This document shows, one piece after another, positions 12,916-21,415 of a DNA stretch of 64,000 nt. Made by a program: the position numbers and the translations under genes. Below the pieces are notes generated by a model. It saw only the letters and a list, made by a program, of their open reading frames with translations. It searched no databases and had not been told where the DNA came from. Origin of the DNA: Listeria ivanovii subsp. londoniensis. GTDB lineage: Bacteria; Bacillota; Bacilli; Lactobacillales; Listeriaceae. Location of the stretch: NCBI RefSeq assembly GCF_000763495.1, contig NZ_CP009576.1, forward strand, positions 1,498,001 to 1,562,000. Direction: 5' to 3'. Position 1 is the stretch's first letter; every line of letters starts with the position of its first letter.

Positions 12916-13860
12916 ATGAAGACGATATACTTACATCATCCGATTGCAACGGACGAGTGGACAGACTTAAAAAAAGTAATGGCGCTTGGCTTCTTTGATG
13001 GCGTGCATTTAGGGCATCAAGCGGTCATTAAACAAGCAAAACAGATTGCTACACAAAAAGGACTTCAAACAGCGGTTTTAACGTTTGATCCGCACCCATC
13101 TGTCGTTTTAAGCAATATCCGAAAACAAGTAAAATATCTAACCCCACTGGAAGATAAAGCAGAAAAAATGACTGACCTTGGTGTTGATATTATGTATGTA
13201 GTTCGCTTTACTACACAGTTTTCCGAATTATCTCCGCAAGCATTTGTTGATAAATACCTCGTTGCCTTGAATGTAGAACATGTTGTTGCTGGCTTTGATT
13301 ATTCTTATGGTAAAAAAGGGGAAGGAAAAATGACCAATTTGGAAGGTTATGCAAATGGTCGTTTTGAAGTTACTATCGTGGATAAACAAACCGCATCTAG
13401 TGATAAGATAAGCTCGACTAATATTAGACGAGCAATTACAGAAGGTGAATTGGAAGAGGCAAATCAGTTATTAGGCTATCCCTATACAACAAAAGGAACA
13501 GTAATTCATGGAGATAAACGTGGTAGAACAATTGGATTTCCAACAGCGAACATTCTTGTTAATGAAGATTATTTGATTCCAAAACTTGGGGTATACGCAG
13601 TGAAATTCCGTGTTAATGGGAAAACTCATCTGGGAATGGCAAGTATCGGCTATAATATTACATTTAAGGACGACCAAGCATTATCTATCGAAGTTTATAT
13701 TTTGGATTTTCATCGCGAAATTTACGGCGAAGAAGCAGAAATAGAATGGTACCAATTTTTCCGTCCTGAGCTTAAATTTAATGGTGTGGAAGGTCTGATT
13801 GCTCAATTAGAAAAAGACGAGCAAGATACAAGAGCTTTTTTTGCTGATTTAGATGATTAA
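12916..13860 (+). CDS. ribF: Bifunctional riboflavin kinase/FAD synthetase
   Basis: RibF phosphorylates riboflavin to FMN and adenylates FMN to FAD. The 314-residue protein has an N-terminal nucleotidyltransferase domain (GFFDGVHLGHQ near 28, with the GxHxGH signature, and STNIRRAI) and a C-terminal flavokinase domain from about 185 (GDKRGRTIGFPTANI and SIEVYILDF). A GAGGAG site precedes the ATG. This housekeeping cofactor gene also supplies FAD/FMN for Lpd and Idi encoded further along the window. Confidence 0.96.
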   Translation: MKTIYLHHPIATDEWTDLKKVMALGFFDGVHLGHQAVIKQAKQIATQKGLQTAVLTFDPHPSVVLSNIRKQVKYLTPLEDKAEKMTDLGVDIMYVVRFTTQFSELSPQAFVDKYLVALNVEHVVAGFDYSYGKKGEGKMTNLEGYANGRFEVTIVDKQTASSDKISSTNIRRAITEGELEEANQLLGYPYTTKGTVIHGDKRGRTIGFPTANILVNEDYLIPKLGVYAVKFRVNGKTHLGMASIGYNITFKDDQALSIEVYILDFHREIYGEEAEIEWYQFFRPELKFNGVEGLIAQLEKDEQDTRAFFADLDD

Positions 13861-13874
13861 ACTACTATTTCTGC

Positions 13875-13903
13875 TTGCTTTTGGAGGCTAAATAGTGTAT
13901 CTT
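13875..13903 (+). promoter_or_regulatory. Candidate sigma-A promoter of rpsO
   Basis: TTGCTT (13875-13880) and TATCTT (13898-13903) have a 17-base spacer. Transcription would start near 13910 and give a leader of about 88 nt before rpsO. Confidence 0.5.
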
Positions 13904-13917
13904 TAAATCTGTACGAA

Positions 13918-13997
13918 CAGAACCATTACTTGGCTTTTTGCGACTCACCGACGCTAGGCTCAGTAATTGGGGATATTTTAGAAGGAGGTGGAAAGAA
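13918..13997 (+). promoter_or_regulatory. Structured leader of rpsO (putative S15 autoregulatory RNA)
   Basis: ATTACT (13925-13930) can pair with AGTAAT (13962-13967), enclosing a smaller GCG/CGC stem, just before the AGAAGGAGGTGG ribosome binding site. S15 represses its own translation through leader structures in several bacteria, including Geobacillus, so an autoregulatory role here is an inference from position and fold. Confidence 0.45.
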
Positions 13998-14267
13998 ATG
14001 GCTTTAACTCAAGAACGCAAAAATGAAATTATTGCAGAGTACCGTGTCCATGATACAGATACTGGTTCACCAGAAGTACAAATCGCTGTATTAACTGCTG
14101 AAATCAATAGCTTAAATGAACACGTTCGCGTACACAAAAAAGATCATCACTCTTACCGTGGATTAATGAAAATGGTAGGTCACCGTCGTAACCTATTAAC
14201 TTACCTACGTAAAAAAGATGTTCAACGTTACCGCGAACTTATCAAACGTTTAGGTTTACGTCGATAA
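13998..14267 (+). CDS. rpsO: 30S ribosomal protein S15 (uS15)
   Basis: S15 is a primary 16S rRNA-binding protein that organises the central domain of the 30S subunit. The 89-residue protein contains the typical [35 protein letters not shown] and [13 protein letters not shown] segments. The ATG at 13998 is chosen because a strong GAAGGAGGTGG site lies just upstream; the frame is open farther back through the leader. The rpsO-pnpA order is widely conserved. Confidence 0.98.
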   Translation: MALTQERKNEIIAEYRVHDTDTGSPEVQIAVLTAEINSLNEHVRVHKKDHHSYRGLMKMVGHRRNLLTYLRKKDVQRYRELIKRLGLRR

Positions 14268-14277
14268 AAACCAGACG

Positions 14278-14310
14278 AAAGCGGGATACCAAAAGTTCCC
14301 GCTTTTTTTT
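14278..14310 (+). terminator. Terminator after rpsO
   Basis: AAAGCGGGA pairs with TCCCGCTTT around a short loop and is followed by eight T residues. It separates rpsO from the pnpA leader, although read-through is likely to contribute to pnpA expression. Confidence 0.9.
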
Positions 14311-14333
14311 GAGTATTAAGCATATTAAACTTT

Positions 14334-14491
14334 GGAAAACACGGCTAAGAAATGAAACTTTATCGCATGAATCCAAAAACGTGTTAAGAAACCCTTGTTT
14401 ATAACAGGTTTTTGGATTCATGTGTGCTTTAGAAATTCTAAAGTGTGCGTGAACATTCTTATGCATGGTAAAGTTTCTGGTTCGTGTTTCC
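14334..14491 (+). promoter_or_regulatory. Large branched RNA structure in the pnpA leader
   Basis: Nested complementary segments predict a multi-branch RNA. The outer stem is GGAAAACACG (14334-14343) with CGTGTTTCC (14483-14491). The second stem is GAAACTTTA (14354-14362) with TAAAGTTTC (14469-14477). A 15-bp perfect arm joins 14366-14380 to 14408-14422 and is extended by TGTTA/TAACA and AAAC/GTTT. A side hairpin is CTTTAG/CTAAAG at 14427-14443. The structure ends about 20 bases before the pnpA start. PNPase leaders in other bacteria carry RNase III-cleaved, autoregulatory stems; a similar role here is inference. Confidence 0.7.
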
Positions 14492-14511
14492 TAATAAAAG
14501 GAGATTAAATT

Positions 14512-16683
14512 ATGTCTGAAAAACAAGTATTTTCAACAGAATGGGCAGGTAAAACATTATCTGTCGAAGTAGGTCAATTAGCAAAACAAGCAAGTGGAGC
14601 GGCATTAATTCGTTACGGAGATACAGTTGTTTTAACAGCAGCTGTAGGTTCAAAAAAACCACGTCCAGGTGACTTTTTCCCGTTAACAGTTAACTATGAA
14701 GAAAAAATGTACTCTGTCGGTAAAGTTCCTGGTGGATTCTTAAAACGTGAAGGACGTCCAAGCGACCGTGCAACATTAACAGCTCGTTTAATTGACCGTC
14801 CAATTCGCCCACTTTTTGCAGAAGGTTTCCGTAATGAAGTTCAAATTACTTCTACAGTATTCAGTGTAGACCAAGATTGCTCACCAGAAATGGCAGCAAT
14901 GCTAGGTTCTTCAGTAGCACTCGTGATTTCTGATATTCCATTTGATGGTCCAATTGCAGGTGTTGATGTTGGTCGCATTGATGGCAAATACGTTATCAAT
15001 CCAACTATTGAACAAGCAGAAAAAAGCGATATTAGCTTAACGGTTGCTGGAACACATGATGCAATCAATATGGTAGAAGCTGGAGCGAAAGAAGTTTCAG
15101 AAGAAGCAATGCTTGAAGCGATTATGTTTGGTCATGAAGAAATTAAGCGTCTTTGTGAATTCCAACAACAAATTATTGACGCTGTTGGAAAAGAAAAACG
15201 CGAAATCGAATTATTTGTAAGCGATCCTGAACTTGAAGCAGAAGTGAAAGTAGCAAGTGAAGGCAAAATGAAAGCAGCAATCAAAACAGAAGAGAAAAAA
15301 GCTCGTGAAGCTGCTATCGAAGACGTAAAAGAAGAAATTTTAGAGAGCTATAAAGCAAAAGAACTAGAAAATGAAGCAGAAGTTCTTAGTGAAGTAGCAC
15401 ATATTTTAGAAATGATTGAAAAAGATGAAATGCGTCGTCTTATTTCTCAAGATAAAATCCGTCCTGATGGTCGTAAAGTAAACGAAATTCGTCCGCTTTC
15501 TTCTGAAGTTGGTTTACTTCCACGCGTCCATGGTTCTGGTTTATTTACTCGTGGACAAACCCAAGCTTTAAGTGTTTGTACGCTTGCTCCATTACGCGAA
15601 CACCAAATTATTGATGGCTTAGGAACTGAAGAATACAAACGTTTCATGCATCATTATAACTTCCCGCAATTTAGTGTTGGGGAAACTGGTCCTCGTCGTG
15701 CTCCAGGTCGTCGTGAAATCGGTCACGGTGCTTTAGGTGAACGTGCATTACAATATGTAATCCCTTCCGAAGAGGATTTCCCATACACTATTCGTCTTGT
15801 ATCAGAAGTACTTGAATCGAATGGTTCTAGTTCTCAAGCAAGTATTTGTGGCTCTACACTTGCTATGCTTGATGCGGGTGTGCCAATTAAAGCGCCAGTT
15901 GCAGGTATCGCAATGGGACTTGTGAAACTTGGCGATGATTACACTATCCTTTCAGATATCCAAGGTATGGAAGATCACTTTGGCGATATGGATTTTAAAG
16001 TTGCTGGAACAAAAGATGGTATCACAGCACTTCAAATGGACATCAAAATTGACGGATTAAGCCGCCAAATTTTAGAAGAAGCATTAACTCAAGCTAAAGA
16101 AGGTCGCTTGCATATCCTAGAACACTTAACAAGCACAATTAGTGCACCACGTGAAGAACTTTCTGCGTATGCACCAAAAATTATTACCCTTAACATTAAA
16201 CCAGAAAAAATTAAAGATGTTATCGGACCTGGTGGAAAACAAATCAATGCAATTATTGAAGAAACTGGTGTGAAAATTGATATCGAGCAAGATGGTACAG
16301 TTTATATTGCTTCTCAAGATCAAGCAATGAACCGTAAAGCGATTGCGATCATTGAAGATATCGTTCGCGAAGTTCAAGTTGGGGAAGTTTACACAGGTAA
16401 AGTTCGTCGCATTGAAAAATTTGGTGCATTTGTTGAATTATTCAAAGGAACGGATGGTTTAGTTCATATTTCTGAATTAGCACATGAACGTGTAGGAAAA
16501 GTAGAAGATATCTTAAAACTTGGGGATGAGGTTACTGTAAAAGTTATCGAAGTCGATCATCAAGGCCGTGTTAACTTATCGCGCAAAGTATTACTTGAGA
16601 AAAAAGAGCAACCAGAAGGCGATAAAAAACCGCAAGCTGAGAAAAAATACTACCCTAAAAAAGATAAACCTGAATCTAAATAA
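14512..16683 (+). CDS. pnpA: Polyribonucleotide nucleotidyltransferase (PNPase)
   Basis: PNPase degrades RNA 3' to 5' by phosphorolysis and takes part in the RNA degradosome. The 723-residue protein has two RNase PH-like domains, an alpha-helical linker between them (about 240-320), a KH domain ([16 protein letters not shown]) and a C-terminal S1 domain ([20 protein letters not shown]), ending in a Lys/Glu/Pro-rich tail. The RNase PH signature [10 protein letters not shown] is present. AAAGGAG precedes the ATG. Its long structured leader suggests post-transcriptional control. Confidence 0.98.
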   Translation: MSEKQVFSTEWAGKTLSVEVGQLAKQASGAALIRYGDTVVLTAAVGSKKPRPGDFFPLTVNYEEKMYSVGKVPGGFLKREGRPSDRATLTARLIDRPIRPLFAEGFRNEVQITSTVFSVDQDCSPEMAAMLGSSVALVISDIPFDGPIAGVDVGRIDGKYVINPTIEQAEKSDISLTVAGTHDAINMVEAGAKEVSEEAMLEAIMFGHEEIKRLCEFQQQIIDAVGKEKREIELFVSDPELEAEVKVASEGKMKAAIKTEEKKAREAAIEDVKEEILESYKAKELENEAEVLSEVAHILEMIEKDEMRRLISQDKIRPDGRKVNEIRPLSSEVGLLPRVHGSGLFTRGQTQALSVCTLAPLREHQIIDGLGTEEYKRFMHHYNFPQFSVGETGPRRAPGRREIGHGALGERALQYVIPSEEDFPYTIRLVSEVLESNGSSSQASICGSTLAMLDAGVPIKAPVAGIAMGLVKLGDDYTILSDIQGMEDHFGDMDFKVAGTKDGITALQMDIKIDGLSRQILEEALTQAKEGRLHILEHLTSTISAPREELSAYAPKIITLNIKPEKIKDVIGPGGKQINAIIEETGVKIDIEQDGTVYIASQDQAMNRKAIAIIEDIVREVQVGEVYTGKVRRIEKFGAFVELFKGTDGLVHISELAHERVGKVEDILKLGDEVTVKVIEVDHQGRVNLSRKVLLEKKEQPEGDKKPQAEKKYYPKKDKPESK

Positions 16684-16686
16684 TGC

Positions 16687-16727
16687 AAAAAGCAAGTAGC
16701 CATTTTTCTGGCTACTTGCTTTTTTTA
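16687..16727. terminator. Bidirectional terminator between pnpA and rsgA-like gene
   Basis: AAGCAAGTAGCCA pairs with TGGCTACTTGCTT around a short T-rich loop, with A runs on the left and T runs on the right. It can end pnpA on the plus strand and the convergent GTPase gene on the minus strand. Confidence 0.92.
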
Positions 16728-17780
16728 TTTATTTTTTGGTCGATTTTTATATTGTGTTCTAATTGTTTTTTGAATAGTTTTCCAACGATCTCGTTCTTGT
16801 CTTGCTAAAGCTGGACTGTTTTTCCTAGCATGATAAGCTAGCTCTTTCTGTAATTTAAGCCAGTTTTCATAATGTTGCATGGAAAGAGACCCATCAGTTA
16901 GCGCTTCTTGAACTGCACATCCAGGTTCTTTGACATGAGAACAATCGTTAAAACGACAATGCTCCGTTAATTCCTCAACATCAGAAAAAGTTGTTTCTAA
17001 GCCAGCCTGATTTAGGCCAATCCCGAATTCTCTCATTCCGGGAGTATCAATGACTATCCAACCATTTTCCAGTAAATGCATTTCTCGATGTGTAGTTGTA
17101 TGTTTTCCCTTACTATCATCTTCACGAATATCCGATGTTTTCATCAAAGTTTTGCCAGCGAGTGCGTTAATGAAGGAAGATTTTCCAACACCAGAAGAGC
17201 CAAGTAAGACAAGCGTGCTGTGCGGCTTTAAATCGTGTTCTAGAGCTTCAAAACCCATGTGTGATAAATTGTCCACATAATAAGTTGGGACGCCGTAAGC
17301 AACGGTTTCTAGCTGATCTGTGTACGAAGTCAAGTCCGCTGCTAAGTCTGCTTTTGTTAAAATAATAATAGGAGAGGCGCCACTATCCCAAGCGACCGTC
17401 AAATAGCGCTCCAAACGGTTCAAATTAAAATCATGATTTAAACTCATGACAATGAGCGCATAATCAAAGTTCGCTGCAATTAACTGTTCTTCAGAATCCT
17501 TGTTCATCCGAGAAAAAACAGTTTTCCGCTGAAGAACAGAAATAATTTGAACAGTTTGCGAAAAGTCAATACTTACCTCTACAAAATCTCCAACAGCAGG
17601 AAGGGAAGAAGACGATAGCTCGTAAAAATTCCCTCGCTTAAGTTTGGCCAAAAATTCTCCTTGTTCTGTTATAACACGGTAAGAATCTTTAAAAACAGCA
17701 GTAACCCTTCCGTAGTCTGCATTTTTTGCTACAGTTTGTTCTTCAAAAAAACTTGTAAAACCATACTTTTCTAATATCAA
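16725..17780 (-). CDS. RsgA-family circularly permuted GTPase (paralogue)
   Basis: RsgA (YloQ/YjeQ) family GTPases act in late 30S maturation. The 351-residue protein has an N-terminal OB fold, a permuted GTPase domain with NKxD-like TKAD, then Walker A GSSGVGKSS and the G3 motif DTPGMREFG, and a C-terminal zinc domain (CRFNDCSHVKEPGC). From established Listeria genome knowledge the canonical rsgA lies elsewhere, beside the prkC/rpe region, so this would be a second copy. The start is TTG, with an AAAAGGAG site eight bases upstream. The gene is convergent with pnpA. Confidence 0.88.
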   Translation of the reverse strand: MILEKYGFTSFFEEQTVAKNADYGRVTAVFKDSYRVITEQGEFLAKLKRGNFYELSSSSLPAVGDFVEVSIDFSQTVQIISVLQRKTVFSRMNKDSEEQLIAANFDYALIVMSLNHDFNLNRLERYLTVAWDSGASPIIILTKADLAADLTSYTDQLETVAYGVPTYYVDNLSHMGFEALEHDLKPHSTLVLLGSSGVGKSSFINALAGKTLMKTSDIREDDSKGKHTTTHREMHLLENGWIVIDTPGMREFGIGLNQAGLETTFSDVEELTEHCRFNDCSHVKEPGCAVQEALTDGSLSMQHYENWLKLQKELAYHARKNSPALARQERDRWKTIQKTIRTQYKNRPKNK

Positions 17781-17900
17781 TTTTTTTGCTCCTTTTTAGG
17801 TGGGAGCACTCTATAAATAAGATACCCCCGTATTTTTTATGAGGTTTACCATTATTACATTTGCCATAATTCATCATCCTTTCTTTCTTAGATAATAACA

Positions 17901-17953
17901 CAAAAACGACCAGAACATAAAGATGAATATTAATCACCTCAAGTTCTGACCGT
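17901..17953 (-). terminator. Terminator of the minus-strand MltG-like gene
   Basis: On the minus strand ACGGTCAGAAC pairs, with two G-U pairs, with GTTCTGGTCGT and is followed by a T5 run. It lies directly after the stop codon of the gene at 17961-18440. Confidence 0.75.
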
Positions 17954-17960
17954 TCTTTTG

Positions 17961-18440
17961 TTAATTTTTATGTGCTAAAATTTTTGCAATGGTTTCATAA
18001 CTCATATCACTTTTTAAATTATACTTACCATCACGAACATATTTTTCATAATTATGGTCTTTTAAGTATTTATCAAACTCAGAAGAACTCTTAATTATCC
18101 CATTGGCCTGTAATTCTTCTCCAGCTTTTGAGGAAGGGTCTCCTTTAGAAATTGTCAATGTATAACTTTTTACTTTCTTAGCTTCTTCAGCTTTCTTTTT
18201 GGCAGCTTCATCGGCCGCTTTTTTAGCTTCGTCATTAGCCGCTTTATCAACTTCTTGTTGAGCTAATAGTTTTTCGTATTTCGTTTTCCATGTGTTTGAG
18301 TTGTCTTCAGAAATGTTTTTAGTTGTTGCGGCATTTGTTTCGTCTGCTTTGGTTGGAGTCGAGAAAAACTGATCGTAAACCAGTAAGACAACAGCAGATA
18401 CTAAAAAACCTAATGCCAACATCCGTAAGTTCTTCTTCAC
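17961..18440 (-). CDS. Small membrane protein with MltG/YceG-like LysM-type domain
   Basis: The 159-residue protein has one N-terminal membrane helix (about 8-25), an Ala/Lys/Glu-rich probable coiled coil (45-95), and a C-terminal domain (YTLTISKGDPSSKAGEEL through SYETIAKIL) resembling the N-terminal LysM-like subdomain of the endolytic transglycosylase MltG. The MltG catalytic domain with its conserved Glu is absent, so it is unlikely to cleave glycan strands and may instead bind peptidoglycan or partner proteins. The assignment to the MltG/YceG group rests on short motif resemblance. The start ATG has an AAGGAGG site. Confidence 0.65.
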   Translation of the reverse strand: MKKNLRMLALGFLVSAVVLLVYDQFFSTPTKADETNAATTKNISEDNSNTWKTKYEKLLAQQEVDKAANDEAKKAADEAAKKKAEEAKKVKSYTLTISKGDPSSKAGEELQANGIIKSSSEFDKYLKDHNYEKYVRDGKYNLKSDMSYETIAKILAHKN

Positions 18441-18468
18441 AGACTAGGCTCCTCCTTTAATTTTAAAA

Positions 18469-18825
18469 TCAATGTTTTAAATATTCCTCAATGATTTGTT
18501 CCACTTCTTCTTTAGGAAGGGAAGATTGCTCTGCGATTTCCGATGTTACAATTCCAGAAGTATAAAGTGTAATCACTTGTTTTTTCATTAATTCACGAAC
18601 TTTTGGACTTTCAGGAACTTGCTCAATTTGCGTATCTGGGCTATCCAGTTTCATTGCCTTTTCTAATTCAGAGACACGTTTTTTTAACTCGAAATTTTCT
18701 TGCATCCACTGAGAAGCAACATCTTCCAGTTCTTGTTCTAATTGCTTATTATCACCTTTTTGTAAGAATGAAATAACAAATAGCGCAATAGCTGCAATCA
18801 ATAAGATAATTATGACTGTGGTCAT
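18469..18825 (-). CDS. Membrane-anchored coiled-coil protein of unknown function
   Basis: I do not recognise a named family with certainty. The 118-residue product has an N-terminal membrane helix (TTVIIILLIAAIALFVISFL), a predicted coiled coil (about 25-60) and a C-terminal segment (LYTSGIVTSEIAEQSSLPKE) that looks like a small helix-turn-helix. This architecture resembles SwrB-like or DUF6115-type proteins of Bacillus. The ATG at 18825 has a rather distant GAGGTG; GTG at 18840 is an alternative start. It lies 28 bases upstream of the MltG-like gene and is likely cotranscribed. Confidence 0.65.
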   Translation of the reverse strand: MTTVIIILLIAAIALFVISFLQKGDNKQLEQELEDVASQWMQENFELKKRVSELEKAMKLDSPDTQIEQVPESPKVRELMKKQVITLYTSGIVTSEIAEQSSLPKEEVEQIIEEYLKH

Positions 18826-18865
18826 GGGTTTTATACACACCTCGCTTCCATAAACTCTACTACTA

Positions 18866-18874
18866 GTTATAGCA
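18866..18874 (-). promoter_or_regulatory. Extended -10 promoter of the 18825/18440 gene pair
   Basis: On the minus strand TGC-TATAAC forms an extended -10 element about 40 bases before the start codon. The -35 region is poor, as is usual for extended -10 promoters. Confidence 0.45.
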
Positions 18875-18943
18875 TAATTTACCTTAAAACACCATCCGAA
18901 ATAAGGTTTTGTAAAGAAAATAAAAAGAAAATGCACAGAGACC

Positions 18944-18972
18944 TTGCAACAACTGTATAAAAATGATATTAT
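18944..18972 (+). promoter_or_regulatory. Sigma-A promoter of rpmG
   Basis: TTGCAA (18944-18949) and TATTAT (18967-18972) are separated by 17 bases, 48 bases upstream of the rpmG start. Confidence 0.75.
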
Positions 18973-19020
18973 TATACAGGTTTAGTAAATAAATTCATCA
19001 GTCGAGTTGGAGGGAAAACA

Positions 19021-19170
19021 ATGCGCGTTAATATTACTTTAGAATGCACTGAATGCGGTGATCGTAATTATATCACTACTAAAAATAAGCGTGAAAATCC
19101 GGAACGTATTGAATTAAAAAAATATTGTCCAAGATTACGCCGTGTAACTTTACACCGCGAAACTAAGTAA
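19021..19170 (+). CDS. rpmG: 50S ribosomal protein L33 (bL33)
   Basis: This 49-residue protein is a small component of the 50S subunit near the E site. The sequence shows [18 protein letters not shown] and [17 protein letters not shown], very close to Bacillus RpmGA. Only three cysteines (9, 12, 36) are present; the fourth zinc ligand of the C+ form is replaced, so tight zinc binding is not expected. GGAGG precedes the ATG. It has its own promoter and terminator, so it is a monocistronic unit. Confidence 0.95.
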   Translation: MRVNITLECTECGDRNYITTKNKRENPERIELKKYCPRLRRVTLHRETK

Positions 19171-19202
19171 GCAGCAGGATTTTCATTCTGTTGCTTTTTT
19201 TA
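19168..19202 (+). terminator. Terminator of rpmG
   Basis: GCAGCAGGA pairs, with G-U pairs, with TTCTGTTGC and is followed by T7. It overlaps the rpmG stop codon. Confidence 0.8.
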
Positions 19203-19226
19203 TTCTGTTAAAAGGGAGATGTCGAG

Positions 19227-19766
19227 ATGAGTGACAAACGCCTAATTAGGGAAAAAGTTTTACGCAACCTAAACGATATGGATAAAGTAGAGCACCGCGA
19301 ACGATCTATCAAACTTGCAGAAAAACTGTTTGAATTGCCAGAATGGAAAAAGGCAAACATTATCGGTCTAACTTTGGCAAGGCATCCAGAAATTGAAACA
19401 GAAACAATTATATTACAAGCAAAAAAAGATGGTAAAACAGTATTAATTCCAAAAACCTACTATCCTGGTAGAAACATGGAATTTAAACAGATGGATTCCG
19501 TGCATCTACTTGTAAAATCTAAATTTGGAATTTTAGAACCAAGCGATTTGACTGAAACGGTAGCAAAAGATAAGATTGATTTGTTGCTAGTTCCAGGCGT
19601 TGCTTTTAATAAGGCGCATTTCCGAATTGGTTTTGGCGGTGGATTTTATGATCGTTTCCTAATGGATTTCAATGGCGATACTATTTCCTTGTGTTTTTAT
19701 GAACAAAAGCAAGAATTCGCGCAAGAAAGCCATGATAAACCAGTTTCTATCCTAATTGAAGGATAA
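19227..19766 (+). CDS. 5-formyltetrahydrofolate cyclo-ligase
   Basis: This ATP-dependent enzyme converts 5-formyl-THF to 5,10-methenyl-THF and salvages folate stored by side reactions of glycine hydroxymethyltransferase. The 179-residue length and the motif FRIGFGGGFYDRFL near the C-terminus identify the 5-FTHF cyclo-ligase family (YqgN in Bacillus). AAGGGAGATG precedes the ATG. It lies upstream of gluP-yqgQ-glcK as in Bacillus. The folate link fits gcvT and folD further along, although they are not in one operon. Confidence 0.94.
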   Translation: MSDKRLIREKVLRNLNDMDKVEHRERSIKLAEKLFELPEWKKANIIGLTLARHPEIETETIILQAKKDGKTVLIPKTYYPGRNMEFKQMDSVHLLVKSKFGILEPSDLTETVAKDKIDLLLVPGVAFNKAHFRIGFGGGFYDRFLMDFNGDTISLCFYEQKQEFAQESHDKPVSILIEG

Positions 19767-19800
19767 GTAAAAATAAATACATAGAAAATAGAGTGGATTG

Positions 19801-19829
19801 TTTACAACGTCCATTTTTTTGCGTATAGT
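19801..19829 (+). promoter_or_regulatory. Candidate sigma-A promoter of gluP
   Basis: TTTACA (19801-19806) and TATAGT (19824-19829) are separated by 17 bases, about 35 bases upstream of the preferred gluP start. Confidence 0.6.
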
Positions 19830-19864
19830 AGTAAATATAATTTGTAATGAAAGCAGGGAATTTT

Positions 19865-21403
19865 TTGAGCTTCCAAGAACAATATGTCTTCTGGCGCCTA
19901 ACCAACTATTTCTTGGGTGTTGAAAAATACCGTTTAATCCATCTTCACGAGGAGAAACAAGAACTTTGGTTAGAAAATACAAGTCGGAAAAAAAGACCAG
20001 TCATCCGTATTCAAATGAAAGAATTAAGTTGGGCTAACGTTGTAGAACGCGATGTTACCCATACTATGCACGTCTCTGAGAATCTTCGGAAGCAGATGGG
20101 GCGCCTTAAGTTGCCGCTTATAAATATATATATAACTCCATTTGAACCGATGGGTGATATTTCACCTTATTTCGGAAAGCCAATTACTTCTCCAAATGAA
20201 AAAGTGAAAATAGAGAATATTTTACTGGCAAACGAACAAATGAAAGAACAGCTAAACACTCTTGTTAAATCTTTGGAATTACCGGTAGACGCTTTTATTC
20301 TTCCAGATGAAATAACAAAAGAAATGGTAACAAAAGAACGAGAACAAGTAATTGCGTATATTACTACAAAAGTAAATGAAGAACAAAAAGTTGCTAGAAA
20401 TGCAAAACCAACTGTAACTTATGCCTTTATTGGGCTATTAATTGCCGCTTTTCTATGGGTTACTTTCCAGGGTGGATCAACCGATTCCTTTAATTTAATT
20501 AAATGGGGTGGGAAATTCAATCCACTTATCTATGCTGGCGAATGGTGGCGCTTTATTACACCCATTTTTCTTCATAGTGGCTTAATCCATTTAGCTTCTA
20601 ATGCAGTGATGCTTTATATCGTCGGTGCTTGGGCAGAACGTATTTATGGAAAATGGCGTTATGTACTTATACTCATTTTAGGTGGTATTTGTGGTAATAT
20701 TGCCAGTTTCACTTTAAATATGAATTTATCTGTCGGGGCCAGTACAGCGGTATTTGCGGTTATGGGAGCACTGTTGTATTTAGTCGTATTGAAACCAAAT
20801 ATTTATGCAAAAACAATCGGTGTTAGCATCGCGTCTCTTGTAGCTATTAACTTATTGTTGGATGTATTTTCTTCTCAAATCGATATTGCAGGTCATATTG
20901 GTGGATTAGTTGGCGGATTCTTGCTGGCAGGCGCTTTATCACTCCCAAATCAATTTTTCCACTGGCGCCGTCTCGCGTATGGTATATCTCTTGTTGGAAT
21001 CACTATTTTATTTCTTTACTTTGGTTTTCAAAAAGGAACGCAGCAATATGATCCGGCACAAGCCAACTATGCTGTACAAAAATATTTACAAGATGACAAC
21101 AAAAGTGAAGCAACTAAGATTTCTGCTAATTTGATTGAAAGCGGGAGTGCAGATGCTTATTCATATACGTATGCGGCATCTATTGCATTACAAGATAAAC
21201 AAGTAGATACAGCAGAGGAAATGGCGAAAGAAGCAATCACTATTGATAAAGACTTACCAGAACCACATTATTATTTATCAGTTTGTTATCAAATAAAAGG
21301 TGATAAACAAAATGCGTTAAAAGAAGCAGAAATTGCTAATCAACTTTCTAATGACCCATTTTTCGATTCTTATTATGATAAGTTAACAGAAACAAAAGAA
21401 TAA
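19865..21403 (+). CDS. gluP: Rhomboid intramembrane serine protease GluP with TPR tail
   Basis: GluP (YqgP) is a polytopic membrane protease that cleaves membrane proteins within the bilayer. The roughly 512-residue protein has an N-terminal cytosolic domain (about 1-180), a rhomboid core of six or seven helices with the catalytic Ser in VGASTAVFAVMG and His in DIAGHIGGLVGGF, and a C-terminal TPR region (about 420-510). I prefer TTG 19865, preceded by AGCAGGGAA; ATG 19847, six codons earlier, is possible but lacks a site. yqgQ and glcK follow closely. Confidence 0.93.
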   Translation: MSFQEQYVFWRLTNYFLGVEKYRLIHLHEEKQELWLENTSRKKRPVIRIQMKELSWANVVERDVTHTMHVSENLRKQMGRLKLPLINIYITPFEPMGDISPYFGKPITSPNEKVKIENILLANEQMKEQLNTLVKSLELPVDAFILPDEITKEMVTKEREQVIAYITTKVNEEQKVARNAKPTVTYAFIGLLIAAFLWVTFQGGSTDSFNLIKWGGKFNPLIYAGEWWRFITPIFLHSGLIHLASNAVMLYIVGAWAERIYGKWRYVLILILGGICGNIASFTLNMNLSVGASTAVFAVMGALLYLVVLKPNIYAKTIGVSIASLVAINLLLDVFSSQIDIAGHIGGLVGGFLLAGALSLPNQFFHWRRLAYGISLVGITILFLYFGFQKGTQQYDPAQANYAVQKYLQDDNKSEATKISANLIESGSADAYSYTYAASIALQDKQVDTAEEMAKEAITIDKDLPEPHYYLSVCYQIKGDKQNALKEAEIANQLSNDPFFDSYYDKLTETKE

Positions 21404-21415
21404 GAGGTTTTTACT

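Noticed and set aside
13938-13997. N-terminal extension of S15 by 20 residues
   Set aside because: The stretch lies in the structured leader, has no ribosome site, and would make S15 longer than the 89 residues typical of the family.
17743-17937. Minus-strand short frame overlapping the start of the RsgA-like gene
   Set aside because: An AAAGGA precedes an internal ATG (44 codons, Cys- and Lys-containing), but it overlaps the well-supported TTG start region of rsgA, shows no family signature and could be chance. A leader-peptide role cannot be excluded.
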